Of a DNA stretch of 64,000 bases, positions 48,244 through 60,662 are shown piece by piece. The notes under the pieces are model-generated. The model was not told the origin of the DNA. It was given only the letters and a program-made list of their open reading frames with translations, and did no database searches. Position numbers and translations under genes: made by a program. The stretch lies in contig JASANH010001723.1 of the NCBI GenBank assembly GCA_030248295.1, forward strand, positions 966,194 through 1,030,193. The letters run 5' to 3'. Source of the DNA: Mesodorylaimus sp. YZB2_4 (taxonomy: Eukaryota > Nematoda > Enoplea > Dorylaimida > Dorylaimidae). The stretch's first letter is position 1. The number at the start of each line of letters is the position of its first letter.

Positions 48244-48952
48244 TGTATGACATTTTGGGCAGGCGAACCTGCCCGAGATGTCAAGGAGCTCGACCTTGGC
48301 CAAGTCGTCATTGATGAGAAGCCAGCCGCTGCTCTATTTCTTTTCCAGTACCCCGAAATAGCATATTTTCTCGTTTGCAGTTGTAACTGGCACTTTGAGA
48401 ACTAAAATATCGATATTGCGTCTTAATCAGATGTTTGAAAATCAGATCACATAAGGTTGCGTGCTATGACTTCTAGTTCGATAAATCGAAAAATATCCAA
48501 ATTACTGCGTATAGTTCGTGTGGGGCCGTATAACTGGGAAGGGGGGGCGTGACATGTGAAGCTTTCGCACCACCTGGGCAGCCACCGAGTCCATGGTTGG
48601 AGCGGGTGACGCTCCCCGCCGCCGGTTCTGTGCAGAGTGTTGTGCCAGTCAAGCCTAAAACATGGTCGTTGATGATTTAGCAGGCACATTTGCGAATAAA
48701 GCTCTGCTAAAGTACCCGTAATTTTTAAGCAAGATACGGTGCATATTCAGCAACTTGAGCTTAACCACTATCTAGCTAGAGGAGCTATCTAGGATGCTCG
48801 AAAATCTGATTCCAGTCCAGATTTAAACCTTTTTCTGCCTCCGGTGGGGCCCTCTCCTCTCCTCTGTGCCGCCGCACCCAGACACTTGCCCTTAGACCGA
48901 GTGGGTTTTCAAAATTTCCATATATACGTTTCACAAAATTTGCTTGCCGAAG

Positions 48953-48997
48953 CTTATTCTGGATGCGCCTCCACTCCGGACGCGCATCCAGAATAAG
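48953..48997. repeat. Perfect 15-bp inverted repeat
   Basis: Arms CTTATTCTGGATGCG and CGCATCCAGAATAAG flank a 15-nt loop. It directly abuts the SINE that starts at about 48998. Confidence 0.8.
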
Positions 48998-49168
48998 ACA
49001 GCCTCGTGGCCTGGTGGATAGGCGTCTGCCTCTCACGCCAGGTGCTCAGTTGCGGGCGACTGTTCGACTCGCGGGCCGGTAAATCATTTCGTGTAAAATG
49101 TGTCCCTTCACCCTCGAGTGCGCATAAGCGCTTGGTGATGTGGTAAAGCATGAACATGAACATGAACT
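48998..49168 (+). repeat. tRNA-derived SINE copy 2
   Basis: The head has an A-box-like GTGGCCTGGTGG and a B-box-like TGTTCGACTCG, then a body with CCCTCGAGTGCGC, and a tail of three ATGAAC-type repeats. It shares TCTGCCTCTCACGC and the body motif with copy 1 at 10.7 kb. Confidence 0.75.
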
Positions 49169-49673
49169 AATTTACGATCAGCGTATCCTTTGCAGATAAA
49201 CCATATCACGGCCTTCAAAACTTGTACTTAGAATAGGAGATACTTGTAATTTCAAATCCTCGAGCCTCAAGTTTTTGTATAAATACAGCATGTATCAAAG
49301 CCTACTTCTTTCTTTCCAAATGACAAGACGGGCGGTTCACCCTCCGCATTTTATGTGATCGCTCAACTGCGTAATATCCAAGTGCTGAAAGTGCTGCACG
49401 ATGCTATGGCATTGAAGCCTTCTTACTGCTCTAATTGCCGCTCGTCAGGTGGTCTTCGCGTACTCGTATCTCTTGATACTGCAGCAGAAGGCGACGGTGA
49501 GAAACCGGTTTTGAAATCTCCCATACCCACAAAGGCAAGACTGTATGAGATAGTCAACACAGTCACTGGCGTTAGGAAACTGTAGGCCTGAGCAAAACGG
49601 TAAAGGTACAAGAAGTCAGCAGGTCTCAAAGTGTATGGCTTCAGGATAGGAAATTTTCTGGAACCTCTATGAA
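49169..49673. other. Upstream region of the acid-phosphatase-like gene
   Basis: An open 76-codon stretch at 49355-49585 has no start or splice support. Otherwise nothing seen. Confidence 0.35.
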
Positions 49674-51745
49674 ATGAAGATATGCATATTTGTTGGTCTT
49701 TTTACATTCGCTTCGTGTAAACAACCAGAAAACGATAACGTCAAGATTAATGGACGCGAACGCAATGAGGTCGAAAAGGAAGAATTGATATTAGTTCATG
49801 CGGTAGTTTGGTTAGTCAGATAGAGTAGCCCCATGAATAGATTTGGCTTGATTTCAGTTCTGGCGTCACGGCGGAATTCAAATACAAGATCTCAAGGTGA
49901 AGGATGGTGTCAAGAATACGTACGACTTATCAGTGAGTTTTGTGGGCCCTTGTTGGTCATCAACTAGCAGGAATGCTCTTTGCAGGAGGAGCTGGCGGAC
50001 ATGTTCAAGCTGGGCTCCTTACTACGAAGGCGTTATATCAATGAGACGGCATTTATAAAACCGATGGAGTTTGATGGCTTAGTGAGTTCTGACACGGCAT
50101 TCAAAAAATTCCCTACATTAAACTTTTATACACATCGTACTAGGTAAATTTCCGAAGCGCCGATAACGTTAGAGCCTTGACTGATCTTCAAGCTGTTCAA
50201 GCAGGCATGTTCCCGGACGCGGAGATCTACTCAAAGATCAAGGGGTGGCCTCCTGGATGGCAGCCTGTAGCGTTTCACACGGTGCCAAAAAACGAAGATT
50301 ACGTATGTACTTGCAGTGCAGTGCCCGTCTACAAGCGATTAGTGCTTATCTACTATACAGTGAGCGAAAGAAACAAGGGATTTTCTTTTTAGATTTTATA
50401 TCTCGATCCGGATTGCCTACCATATTACAGGGCACAATCCGAGGCAGTGAAGCGGTACATTGCAAAAAGTGATAAAGAGACTAAAGTAAGCTCGAGCGCA
50501 CACTCATGCAACACTTTATGCCGCATACCTGCTGCTCTTTTAGGCTCTTTACGACAAACTGATTAAAGACACAGGCTTGCCGGCGGGCACTCCAGCATCG
50601 GATCTGTATCGAGCAATAGCTGACTTGTCTGAAGTCGAACCAATAGTGAGCAAATGCATGCTGTAGTCGTCGCCATCATATGACAGGTCTTCTTGGTTGC
50701 AGTGGTTACGTGACAAATCCAAGACGCTAGAAAAGTTGGAGAATATGACGATAGAAGAAACGAGGGCGTATTCACGCAACAAGGAAATGATTCGCCTTCG
50801 AGCAGGTGCGGATTTAATGCAATATCTATTTAGTGCCTGTTAGCTCCTGATCGTCAGGAAGGAGCGTGGCTTATTTTCTTGCTCAGGTCCGCTGCTGCAA
50901 GAAATCATTAGCCGGATGAAAGCGAAGATCGAAATACCTGCATCTCCGCTGGACCTTAACCAAACCGTGAACACGTCTTATCTGCGGGATTTACGATTTT
51001 ACAGCTATTCCCAGGCAAGAACATGGTTTGGCTGCTTATGCCTATTCGTCGCCTCATACGATCAGATCTTTTAGGTAGATACTATGATATCGTCCGTGAG
51101 AGAAGATTTCTGGCAGCTGAGTGCTTTGACTGGCAAGGATTTACATAACGACAGTGCTCAAAGCACAATCGTTTACGAGTTATGGCGGAGTGAACGCAAA
51201 TTTTTCGTTAAGGTAGGCATGTGTGGACCCTACCTTTTGTTAGCCAGTCAGTGTCAATCCGTGCATGTTTAGGTCTTACATTGCCAAGACTGCAGCGTAC
51301 AGAATGGATTAAAACCCCTGCAAGTCACTGGATGCCCAACATCATCACCGTACTGTCCACTAGAAACCTTTGAGGATGTGCTAACTCCTTATTTGGGTAT
51401 TCTCTCACTACAACTACAGCAAGCCGAATGCGGACTTGCAACTCAGGGAGGAAACCTGAATACAGGAAACATGAAGGCAAAAATGCAAATGGGACAATTG
51501 CCGAATGAGAATTACTCAAGTGAGCGCTCAGGTTTGAGTGTCATGGACGAACGACATTTGTTCTTCTTCCAGTTCTGGCGATCATTTTCGGCATAGTAAT
51601 AGCAATCCTGGTAATCGTCAGCGCTAATCTGTTTTATATGATTGTGACACAGAAAAGCCAAGATAGAGGAAGTAAGGAGCTATACAAGCCTGTTGTTGAT
51701 GCCAGTAACAGAGGTTTCCCTTCCAGATTACGTAGTGGTCGATGA
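49674..51745 (+). CDS. Histidine-acid-phosphatase-family membrane protein, catalytic motifs degenerate
   Basis: Related to lysosomal/prostatic acid phosphatases. Eleven exons: 49674-49802, 49858-49932, 49986-50081, 50144-50302, 50393-50485, 50544-50645, 50703-50805, 50887-51014, 51075-51212, 51273-51519 and 51573-51745 (480 residues). It has a signal peptide, ILVHAFWRHGGIQIQ, VNFRSADNVRAL, a WPPGWQPVAFHTVP segment, FYSYSQVDTMISSV and a C-terminal helix (IFGIVIAILVIVSANLFYM) with a short tail. Active enzymes carry RHGxRxP and an HD pair; here the first reads RHGGIQI (second Arg and Pro lost) and the His of HD is replaced (QVD). The frame is intact, so a pseudoenzyme is likely. The 51015-51074 intron begins GC, not GT. 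Confidence 0.88.
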
Positions 51746-52257
51746 ACGCAGTTCACTTCTTACAAAGTAGAGCAGTGATTTGAAGATGTTGAATCCGAGC
51801 ACGCATTGAGCATGTAAACCGTGGTGAGCTATGTATATGGCGACGTCATCTCAGTAAAGAACGGAGACTGGCTCCACTCGTACTCGTAACTTGTTTCTAG
51901 TACTCTTGCATGGAGCTTTCTGTACGGAACCTCTGCTGAGGGATGGTGCCGCTCGCCATCGGTTAGGGTCGCTCGTTCAATGAGGGTTTGACATGAGAAC
52001 GTAAAAAAATAAATAACATGTTAATGCCCAGGCGGGAGTCGACCCCGCCCCAAAACACCTAACGATGGCCCCAGGAAAAATAGACAGTGACTTGTCAGGA
52101 ACTTTGCATAAAACTATGCACTGTTATGCAACTACGAATATGAAACATGTGCGTATAGTTTTTTATGCTCACGAAGTTCCTTTTTGCTCCTTTGGATGTT
52201 CAGCAGGTATGTAGCACGATCTAACACGGTGACATGGTGTGATATGTAACACGGTAT
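51746..52257. other. Spacer between the two acid-phosphatase-like copies
   Basis: Contains AATAAA-like sequence near 52.01 kb and a short GC-rich B-box-like motif near 52.03 kb. No gene. Confidence 0.35.
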
Positions 52258-53759
52258 CAGATTGGAAGCTGGTGCCCGTTCATACAGTGCCTGAGAGTGA
52301 AGACTATGTAAGACTTTGTTGGCCAAGGGAATGAGGAGCGACGTCGATCTCATTTATCGTTACAGATCTTACACGCGGATCTAGAGTGCCCAGCTTACAA
52401 TATGATTCAGGCTAATGTAGAGGAAACATATTTCGACAATCACAAGCAAGATCGGGGACGCCCATGTCGGTCGGAGGGAGCTGTGCCGTACAGTAAAGCA
52501 GGTCAAAGGCATCTGCTTTTTGCCTTTGTATGGCTTTGTGCGTTTAGTAACTTGCTGACTGGATCAGAACGGTTACAGGATCAGCGCCGAACGCATCTAC
52601 TTTGGATCTCTCTAAGATATTCTCCTCCAGTGCGGATAACGTCAAGGTTTTCTCACGTTGTTAGCCCCTGCCAGCACATTAAAATCCTCATGTCAGCGAT
52701 CACATCGCGATGTCTTGCCGACTGCAGAGCAGAAAAGAGCCCTGAACCGACTAAGAACCGTTGCAAGAAATGAGACTGACCTGCTTCTGAGAAGCGACCA
52801 GATAATCCGTCTCAGAGCTGGTAGGAAGGTGAGGCCGTAAGTGCTTTGTTTAGTCACAGCTCTATTTAGGTCCATTGCTGCAAGACATTATAGCCCGCAT
52901 AAATGCAAAGACACTTGCAAAAAACTCGACATCTGAAACACGCCGGCTCCATATGTTCATTAATATGCTCCTATTCTACGCCTATTCGCAGGTGAGGAGG
53001 TTCATTAGCCATGATTAGCCGACTGCACCTACCGTATATTTCCTTTGTACTCGTGTATCCGTTAGAACGAAGCTGAAAGTTGGCAGCTGAGTGCCTTGAC
53101 CAAACAGGGTCCACGGTCTGAAGATGGAACCAGTCGTGCGGCCTCTGTTTTTACGAGCTGTGGCTCATCGATCGCGAGTACTTCGTCAAGGTTTGTTTTT
53201 AGGCATGTCGCACCGTAGTTGCATCTTATAGCCATATTGGTTTCAGGTGCTCCACTGCTACGATTGCAACGATAAGAACGGGTTCGAACCCGTTCATGTT
53301 AAAGAAAGCCAGAATTCGACCTACTTTTGTCCTTTAGAGACATTTGAAAATGTATTGGTGCCTTTTTTGGGCATTGATAGCCTGAGCAAATGGATGACAG
53401 AGTGCAGCATCCAAGCAGAACTGAATATCACGCGTCAGATCAGCGTCAAGTTCAACGATAGGAACTACTCGAGTAGGAGTCAGTTAAAGAGTTTCGTGCA
53501 TTTATAGATGCCAACGTGATATGTTTCAGTATGGGCAATCGCGCTTTAAATCGGGGCGGGAATCTTGACTATCGCCAATGTCGTCTTATTTTGCAAATTT
53601 ACAACGAGAAGAAACAGAGGCGAGGAGCTGTTCCTGGAGAACCGCCTGTACGTGGTGAAGAAGGATCTTTCTTTTCAGGAAATTACATCGTCAATGAACG
53701 CACTTTACTTCTCAGAAAAACTACCTGAGAGCAGAAGAAATGTTATGCTGTGCGTGTGA
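52258..53759 (+). pseudogene. Second acid-phosphatase-family copy, decayed
   Basis: Tandem duplicate missing the first exons. Recognisable parts match the upstream gene in order: WKLVPVHTVPESEDY, ILHADLECPAYNM, TGSAPNASTLDLS, IIRLRAG|PLLQDIIARI, FYAYSQ, ESWQLSALT, VLHCYDCND, STYFCPLETFENVLVPFLGI, and a membrane-helix region. Lesions seen are an in-frame TAA at the start of the sixth-exon equivalent (about 52549), a frameshift in the ninth-exon equivalent near 53140, and a stop inside the membrane helix near 53540. Most splice borders survive, which points to fairly recent loss. Confidence 0.8.
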
Positions 53760-53760
53760 A

Positions 53761-54372
53761 GCAGTGGCTGCTCTTGAGAGAGCAGTTGTAATTGTTCTGT
53801 GCAAAAGTCCTCTGTTCAGACACATCGCGACGATTTATATGAATGTTTAGTAAAATAAAATTCTAATAAAGGCGGCCATTCAGTAAGTGCAAATCTGTTC
53901 ACCCGCATTCAAAGCAGTGAGTCATGAATGTAAGACTGTTCATAATTAATGATCTCGGCCCAGCCGAGGTCTTTCACCCACGAACGGAAACGAGAATAAA
54001 GATTACGGCCAAGACCAATGTCCGTGCCACAATCATCCCTGGCCGAGGAGTGACCATCGCTGGTGCACATCACCACGCGGTACGACATGCTGGGACAACG
54101 ATCGCACCTGCTGCATGTACAACTAGTTTCGAGGCGGGGCGACGGAAGTAAAAGGGCGGAGGCCATTGACGGTCACTTTTCACGGACATTCACTCTTGCT
54201 CGACTTGACTGCTGGAATTTACACCGTCAAATAGTCTAGATGATGACCTTATCCTCGAGTTGATCAGGCGCTAATCAAAAATAGTGAACTCTCTTTCAGC
54301 GCTTGCAAAGTGGTACTTCGCTTTTCAAAACACCACGTGTCTTGCTGATTACACCTTGCGCGTCTAACCGAA
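53761..54372. other. Intergenic
   Basis: AATAAA-type signals occur near 53.85-53.87 kb. No gene supported; an 85-codon antisense ORF at 53.9-54.17 kb has no other evidence. Confidence 0.35.
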
Positions 54373-57300
54373 ATGGAATTTTGGCAAGTCTGTCAAAAAA
54401 CTATCCTACTCATTTTCTACCTGAAGATCACTTCTGGTTTCATCAGTGACAAGGATGACAGTCAAGGCTCCTTGCTGATTGGAACCCCGGCAGTCGACTG
54501 CCAAATACAGCGTCTCAGTTTCGAAATCGAAACGAAGCAGCCTTTTGTTGGTCGATTGTTCGTGAAGGGTCACTCGAATGTAAAGGGATGTGCAATCGAT
54601 TTTTCAAGCACTGCATTTGGACTCAGATTCAATGAAACGAGAAAGTCCAAGATTGATATTGACTACAACACCTGTGGAATGGAGAGGATCAGATCAGTGA
54701 GTTGATCTTGGGTTGTCTCGGGTGGGAACATTTGGGGGAGCGTAGCCTACTGGATGAGATAGGCACAGAAATAAAGGAATCGTGAATGCACTTTTGTTCT
54801 CAGAGTTTGGCATTTCAGCTGTCTCCGAAGGGTGTCACTTACGCCAACACGATTACAGTGCAGTTTCACCCCACCTTCATTACTCAAGGAGACAAGAGTT
54901 TTCGAGTTAGATGCTTCTATGCTGAACAGCAAAAGACGGTCACTTCCGATTTTGATGTCAGGTAAGTACTGTATCAATTCGGCTTGTCCTTCGTGCATGT
55001 ACTCATAATATATGGTTCTGTCTAAAGTGCACGACTGGGCTATGGGTCTAGCTGCACCGGAGGTGACTTTTTTACATTATTCTTCCATTGTATTACGAAT
55101 GTATTGTGGGCCTGTAAGATTGCTCTCACTTACGCACGGCATCTGGTCGACGATGAGTGGTTCTGCTTCATCTCCTAAAACTCGCGCTCGTCAACCAGTC
55201 ACCACTTTCTGCATTACATCGCTCTGCCAGTTTTTGCTTTACTTTTTCAGCAACGTACCCACTCGTAGTATCGAACACGATATGGAACTACCGTCTTGTG
55301 GGTACAGCATACGTGCTGGCACCCCGAACGGTCCGGTAGTCCATTCTCCGAAGGTGGGTGATTTGCTCTATCATCGATGGGAATGCACAAAGAATATGCA
55401 AATGTACGGAATGCTGGTCCACAGCTGCGTCATCGAGAACGAGAGTGGTGGTCGTCAAACCTTAATGATCGATCCGTTGGGGTAATTGAGCATTCTACAG
55501 CTCTAGCTCAAGGGCGATGTTGGCCACAAGCTACTAACCTTTCTGTTTACGACCCTTTCAGCTGCGTCGCTGATCCCGATTTACTGCCCGCCTTATCCTA
55601 TAATGACGATCTGAGTCTGGCGTATACTACTTCCCGCGCTTTCAAATACCCAGACGACCCCATTGTCAAGTTCCATTGCCAAATCACCATCTGCATCAAA
55701 ATGGACAACGGATGCCAGGGATTGACGGTAAGAAGTCTCTTTTGAATCTGACGGGTTACGTAAGGTTGTAGGTACGGATTTGTGAAGTTTGAATAGAAAG
55801 TATGAACAGGTAAAGTTTGATTATGGCCTCGATTTCTATTGTAATTTGAAGCCTCTTTTCAAATTTTACAAAACCAAGTTTCGAAGGTGACCAAATGATT
55901 TGGTCTGCTCCCGCTTGTATGTCTCAATGCTAAATTCTGCAGATCGTGAAGCGGATAGTGCAATCAATAGGGGATAAGGTAATCCTAGGGGTTCGACTCC
56001 ATCTCAAGGTTCGAGTTTTTATTGCGCCGGGCGATTTTGCACAGAATTAAAAAGGGTTCTGTCACCCTACTGCCAATCCCTTTCTGCCTTGATCGTAAAA
56101 GGAGATAGACTTCCTGAGTCATTGGCCTTGATTAATTTCTATGTCTTACCTGTACCAAGATAGATCCCAGGGAGGACAAGTTTCGACCCTGTTCTCTCGG
56201 GCTAGGAGGCTCATTTCGAGATGCCTATATTGCCATGTACTAAATTCCGTTTGGGATGCATGCGGGGCAAGGCACGCGCTAGTCGCCACTCCGCAATGTT
56301 GGCAGTTCCCAACCATGCCCTGCGTTTGTCTTATGAGGGGAGCCGGATTCGAGAGCCTCGCGCCCCACAAGGCCTCTCCTCGTTTATCGACTCCATGGGA
56401 TAAAGGGTGAGTCGCCAAGCACCTGAAGGAAGTGAGGCGTTGAGAAGCTACACCGCGTTCCTCGATAATTGAAATCGAACCCAGGCCACTTTCGAACTCT
56501 ATCAACTTGGCCCAAGGAAGTCGTGATAAATGCATTTGACCGCTTCACCACTGAAAAAGTATCTTCTCCAAATCGGCCCGCCCGTCTGCCCCATTTGGTT
56601 TCTCATTTTCTGTAAAGTCTATCCATGTGTGGAATCTTCCTTTTCACCTAGTCCAGCTATCTCGTTACAGATGTGAGTTGAAAATTCGTTCCAAGTGAAA
56701 TATGACCTCCATAGAACTACAGTATGTAGCCTGAGCAATGGCGTGAGCAATGGCCTTTTTTTGGTTGTATTAAGAGGAACTGAAACAGTGTCCCGAATCC
56801 CTATGCGGTGCCATGCTAATATCTCGGCACTAGTCGTAGGTCTTTGCGGGGCCGAGCTTGACTAGCGCAGGGGAGTACCAAAAAAGTACCCTAGTTTTGC
56901 TCCTAATGAGATCATTATGGCTTACGCCCGTGGTGTAATAACGAATTTTCTTCTCGCCACGCCAACCCTGCTGTTTTCCTCTTTCAGCCACCGTCCTGTG
57001 AAACAAGTCGCAAAATCAGACGACGTAGTTTATCTGATTTAGCTGCCGGAAACGGTAGTTTGCCGTCTTCGACCGCTGTTGGTGTGAACGAGGAATTGAT
57101 TGGAGACAGCGAGAACGCAGTAGCTGCATTGTTCTCGAATCTTGACGTAATTGCGCATGAGATCTTGGTCTTGGATGAATCGGAACAAGCATTTGATAAC
57201 GGTGGACAGCAGCAGCGCGTTGGACGAGAGAGTGAAGAGCAGCGAGAGGAATATGGAGTCGAAGAAGAAGTTGCTGTTCGAAAAGATCACCTTGTTTCAG

Positions 57301-58456
57301 GTCAGTTTATCGCCGCCCGATACGCGCGTCGCGACAGGTCAGTTGTGCGAGACTTGGCCGGGTTGTTGAGCAAGTAACTTTTCCTTTGTGACCAAACCGA
57401 GACTAGAAGGCCGTAATGCTAATGGAAAAACTGTGAAGCGTGGAAACGCATTACAGGAATGGGGCGCAGCTGGAGGCAGATTTATATTCGATTCCATAAA
57501 AAGGGTTCTCTGGGGAAAGGTTGAATAAAAATCCAACGTGTGTAGTCTGAAATGAAAAAAGCTCATCGAGCTCTGATCGTGAGTGCAGTTGAAAGGTGAT
57601 GGGCGCTCCAGGAGGTGACAAGCGTATTTAGTGGCTATGCGCTTTGAAGTAGGTAGGTGCATGAAAAGTAGAAATTTGATTATGTTGGCGAAATAACTTA
57701 TGTAAGCTAAGGAAGCTTTTTGCCCCTGACGTTTGGATCAAGCGAGTAAGACTGGATCTAATCTAGTCCAATCCTTCACATTTGTGTAGGCGAATTGGTT
57801 GTTATTAGCTGGTCAGGGGCTTACACTTTGACCAGCAAATCTTATTACCCTTTCCATTTCGAAAGACGGAAGTGTGAACTCTCCTCTTTCGACAAGTTCT
57901 TGTCGCGAAATTAGTTGATAAAGGGAATTTCTTGCAAAGAACGCTTCTTATTTCAGATGACTCCAACGGTCTGTCCAGCCTCATGCCTCAATATAAATCA
58001 GCTCGGCAATCTTCCTACACAAGCTTCTACGATGGCCTGCCATCTATCACACCTTCGCCAGCCCCCACATCGTCTTCTGATCACAGAAGATCGACCCTTC
58101 GACGCGGCACCGACACGACCACTGGATTGGAAGCGGATAATGTCGCGTTCACGTCGGATGTGCACTCCAGTCGATGGGAGCTGTGCGCCAATCGCATCAT
58201 CCTGGTATCCATCCTCTTCGGCTTCATACTTTTCTTTGCCGGGTCAGTATCCTTCGTCGTCTATGTCATGATGGAAAGATCGAGAGCTGATACCGATGCA
58301 CCACTGACTGGAGATGTTCGTGCCAGTACAGCCTCCTCCTTGTCCACTATAATCACAGTCGGCTCCGATCTCCCTCCGACTCTGCCGCCACGCAATCTCA
58401 AGACGTCATTCACTGATATCATCTTGAGTAGCACGGAAGACAAAATCAAGATTTGA
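54373..58456 (+). CDS. ZP-domain (cuticlin-like) transmembrane protein
   Basis: Extracellular-matrix polymer-forming protein of cuticle or epithelia. Exons 54373-54696, 54804-54961, 55251-55481, 55562-55727, 56988-57300 and 57957-58456 (563 residues). A signal peptide precedes the ZP-N half (TPAVDCQIQRLSFEIET, PFVGRLFVKG, TCGM) and the ZP-C half (PSCGYSIRAGTPNGPVV, GMLVHSCVIE, LMIDPLGC, VKFHCQITICIK). A furin-like site KIRRRS follows PPSCETSRK, as in cuticlins, then an acidic linker, a Ser/Thr-rich stretch and a membrane helix (IILVSILFGFILFFAGSVSFVVYVM) with a short tail. Reading through 57301-57377 would give an alternative end without a membrane anchor; the join to 57957 keeps phase 1. Intron 55728-56987 holds repeat-like DNA. 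Confidence 0.88.
56428..56535 (-). repeat. Possible tRNA-derived repeat in a ZP intron
   Basis: On the minus strand a GGGCCAAGTTGATAG segment is followed by a GGTTCGATTTC B-box-like motif. No cloverleaf is apparent. It does not match the SINE at 10.7/49.0 kb closely. Confidence 0.25.
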
Positions 58457-60662
58457 TAAGTCCACATACAGTGTTACAATGGAGATGGATTGTGGCCTTA
58501 GCATGCCATTTCGTTCCTTTTATTTACGGTTATAATCGTGATTGAATCAATATTTGGGAGCAGGAGATGATTTCTCGTGCATGTAGTTTAAGTATCCTAC
58601 ATATGTACCTCCTCGTACGTTATGAATATAGATGATGGATGCTTGTATATTACGTCGTAATGGGGAAATGGCGTACGCAGGGCCCATGGATGGCAGAGAC
58701 TCACTGAAGCGGCAGTTCAGCAATGGTTAATGACAACGGCTGTGACCATGACAAAAGGTCAAATACATTTGCAAATTGCGTCCGTATCAGCGATATGCAT
58801 CACATAATTGTCTGATGGTGCTGTCTTGGGAGGGAAAAGCGTATGTACAGTATATGCCAAATAGCGGGGGACTGCTTTTTCGAATCAGAGACATACGAAC
58901 TAGTTAAACCACAGGTATCGTGGTTCAAAATACCCCAAAAGTGCTCTTTCTAACAACAAAAGATGCTTGACATACATCTGCTTCGAGTAACGGCATTGTG
59001 TAAAAAGTTTGGACGGAAAAGCAGAGAGCAAAACAATGCTGAAGGGGCGCAACTCACAGCGCACGATGTGGAAATCGCTAAGTCATATTGGATAAAACGA
59101 GATCAACGCATCTACCTTGGAGAAGAACTCTACCGCCTAGAATGTGGAGAGTCAGTCTGCATTGGTCAAATCTCGCTAGAACTAGATGCCGCGGGTCTAA
59201 TTCGATCTAGAGGTTGGACCACGCACGCTTGTAATAGGCGTGGATACCTTATCTGCACTGGATCAAAGCGGAGTAGGTTTCGCCCGCTGACCCCTCAGTG
59301 GAGGCAACCCAGACCAAAGTCTGGTGAGGAGTACAACTGCAGGGAACCCCGGGCCACAGCAAGCGTAGGCGCGCCAGTCCGGCGTTCACCTCAACCACCC
59401 GGGCTAGCACACTAGTCCATAAGGGGCCTACATCGAAAAGGGCCCTTCGGTTCGTGACGCCAATGTAACCAGCGCACCCAGGCGGTGGGAGATAGTCGAG
59501 ATCGAAGAGTCTGAGCAAAAAACCCGACTGGAGGTAGGCAAGTCTCGCGACTATACCTGCCCTTGGAACATCAACCGAAGAGGTTGACGTCCCAGCCAGG
59601 GCAGCGTATCGATTACTCCCGACCGCCAGGCGTGCTGGTCACACGCCCTCTGAATTGTGAGCCTAAAGGGCCCTTGTGTATGGTTGAAAAATAAACGATA
59701 CACGAAGTGTCGTGAGCTACGTGGGCTCGTTCCTGTGGCTAAGTCCGTCCATTAGCTTGTCCTAGAATTACCGAGGATAGGCTAATCTTTTCACGCTCCT
59801 CTATTGAAGAGGCAAGAAGCCAATCCAGCTGCCAAGGAAAAAGATGTGGTGTAATAAATTAAAGACCCTGCATACGATATGATACAGCAGGTACAGGACC
59901 AATCCTGGTGCAAGTGTGTAGTAGCTGACACACCCAACTTAGCTTACTGACCATCATACTACTGTGTAAGAATAAAACTGAACCACACTGATTTTCAAAC
60001 CAACGGAGACTATGCTATGATTTTCTCACACGTGATATATCGCAATTAGGGCGTCTTGGCAGTGAGAATCTAGGGAGGGAGGGGCGGGCGGTACCAACAC
60101 AATGCTCAAGTATACTGTCCAAGTATACTCTTATCTATCGTGAATCCTACGAGACGTTTTGCCCATGACAAATTTGCTATATCATGAACACCAAGGAAAT
60201 ATCTCCAGCCTTGTGCTACGAACCATCTTTATTCAAATATGCCGCTGCCCTTGTGTTTGCACGAGTTCTTGTTTTTGCACTCACATCGCGCCGCGCTGAT
60301 GTCCCAGATGGACCACAATTCCTGACCCGCCAAGCGACAGGAACCAGAAATGCTTCTGGATCTACCATGTGTGCAACAGGCCTTGTCTTAACAATACTGG
60401 TTTTTCTTTTCTGACAGTGTTTGTCTGACCTTGCACCCCATAGACACGTGTGTTACAGTAGAAAGCGTATAAATAGTACATAGTGTCTGTTTCTGTATCA
60501 GGGCCGTGTATCGGTGTTAACGCACTTTGGGGAAGCCATCATTGAGTGTGGTATGGCTAAATCTGTTGGTTATAACCAAGCCAACTTTCATCACACGTGC
60601 CTGCACAGACTACTCTACATGGAACAGGTTGGAGCGGTGACAACAACTTACGCTAACTCGAG
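58457..60662. other. Intergenic, repeat-bearing
   Basis: A 150-codon frame at 58963-59415 (+) has a faint C-type-lectin-like end (RGWTTHACNRRGYLICTG), but it runs into repeat sequence and lacks support as a gene. A dispersed repeat lies at 59396-59660. Otherwise nothing supported. Confidence 0.35.
59396..59660. repeat. Dispersed repeat, second copy
   Basis: Contains GGCAAGTCTCGCGACTATAC at 59537 and CCCAGCCAGGG near 59593, both shared with 20.04-20.52 kb. GGGCTAGCACACTA near 59400 also appears at about 7329. Confidence 0.55.

Noticed and set aside
49355-49585. Upstream exon of the acid-phosphatase-like gene
   Set aside because: The gene at 49674 has its own ATG and signal peptide, and this stretch has no donor leading into it.
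58963-59415. C-type lectin gene
   Set aside because: Only a faint end motif; the frame continues into a dispersed repeat shared with other loci.
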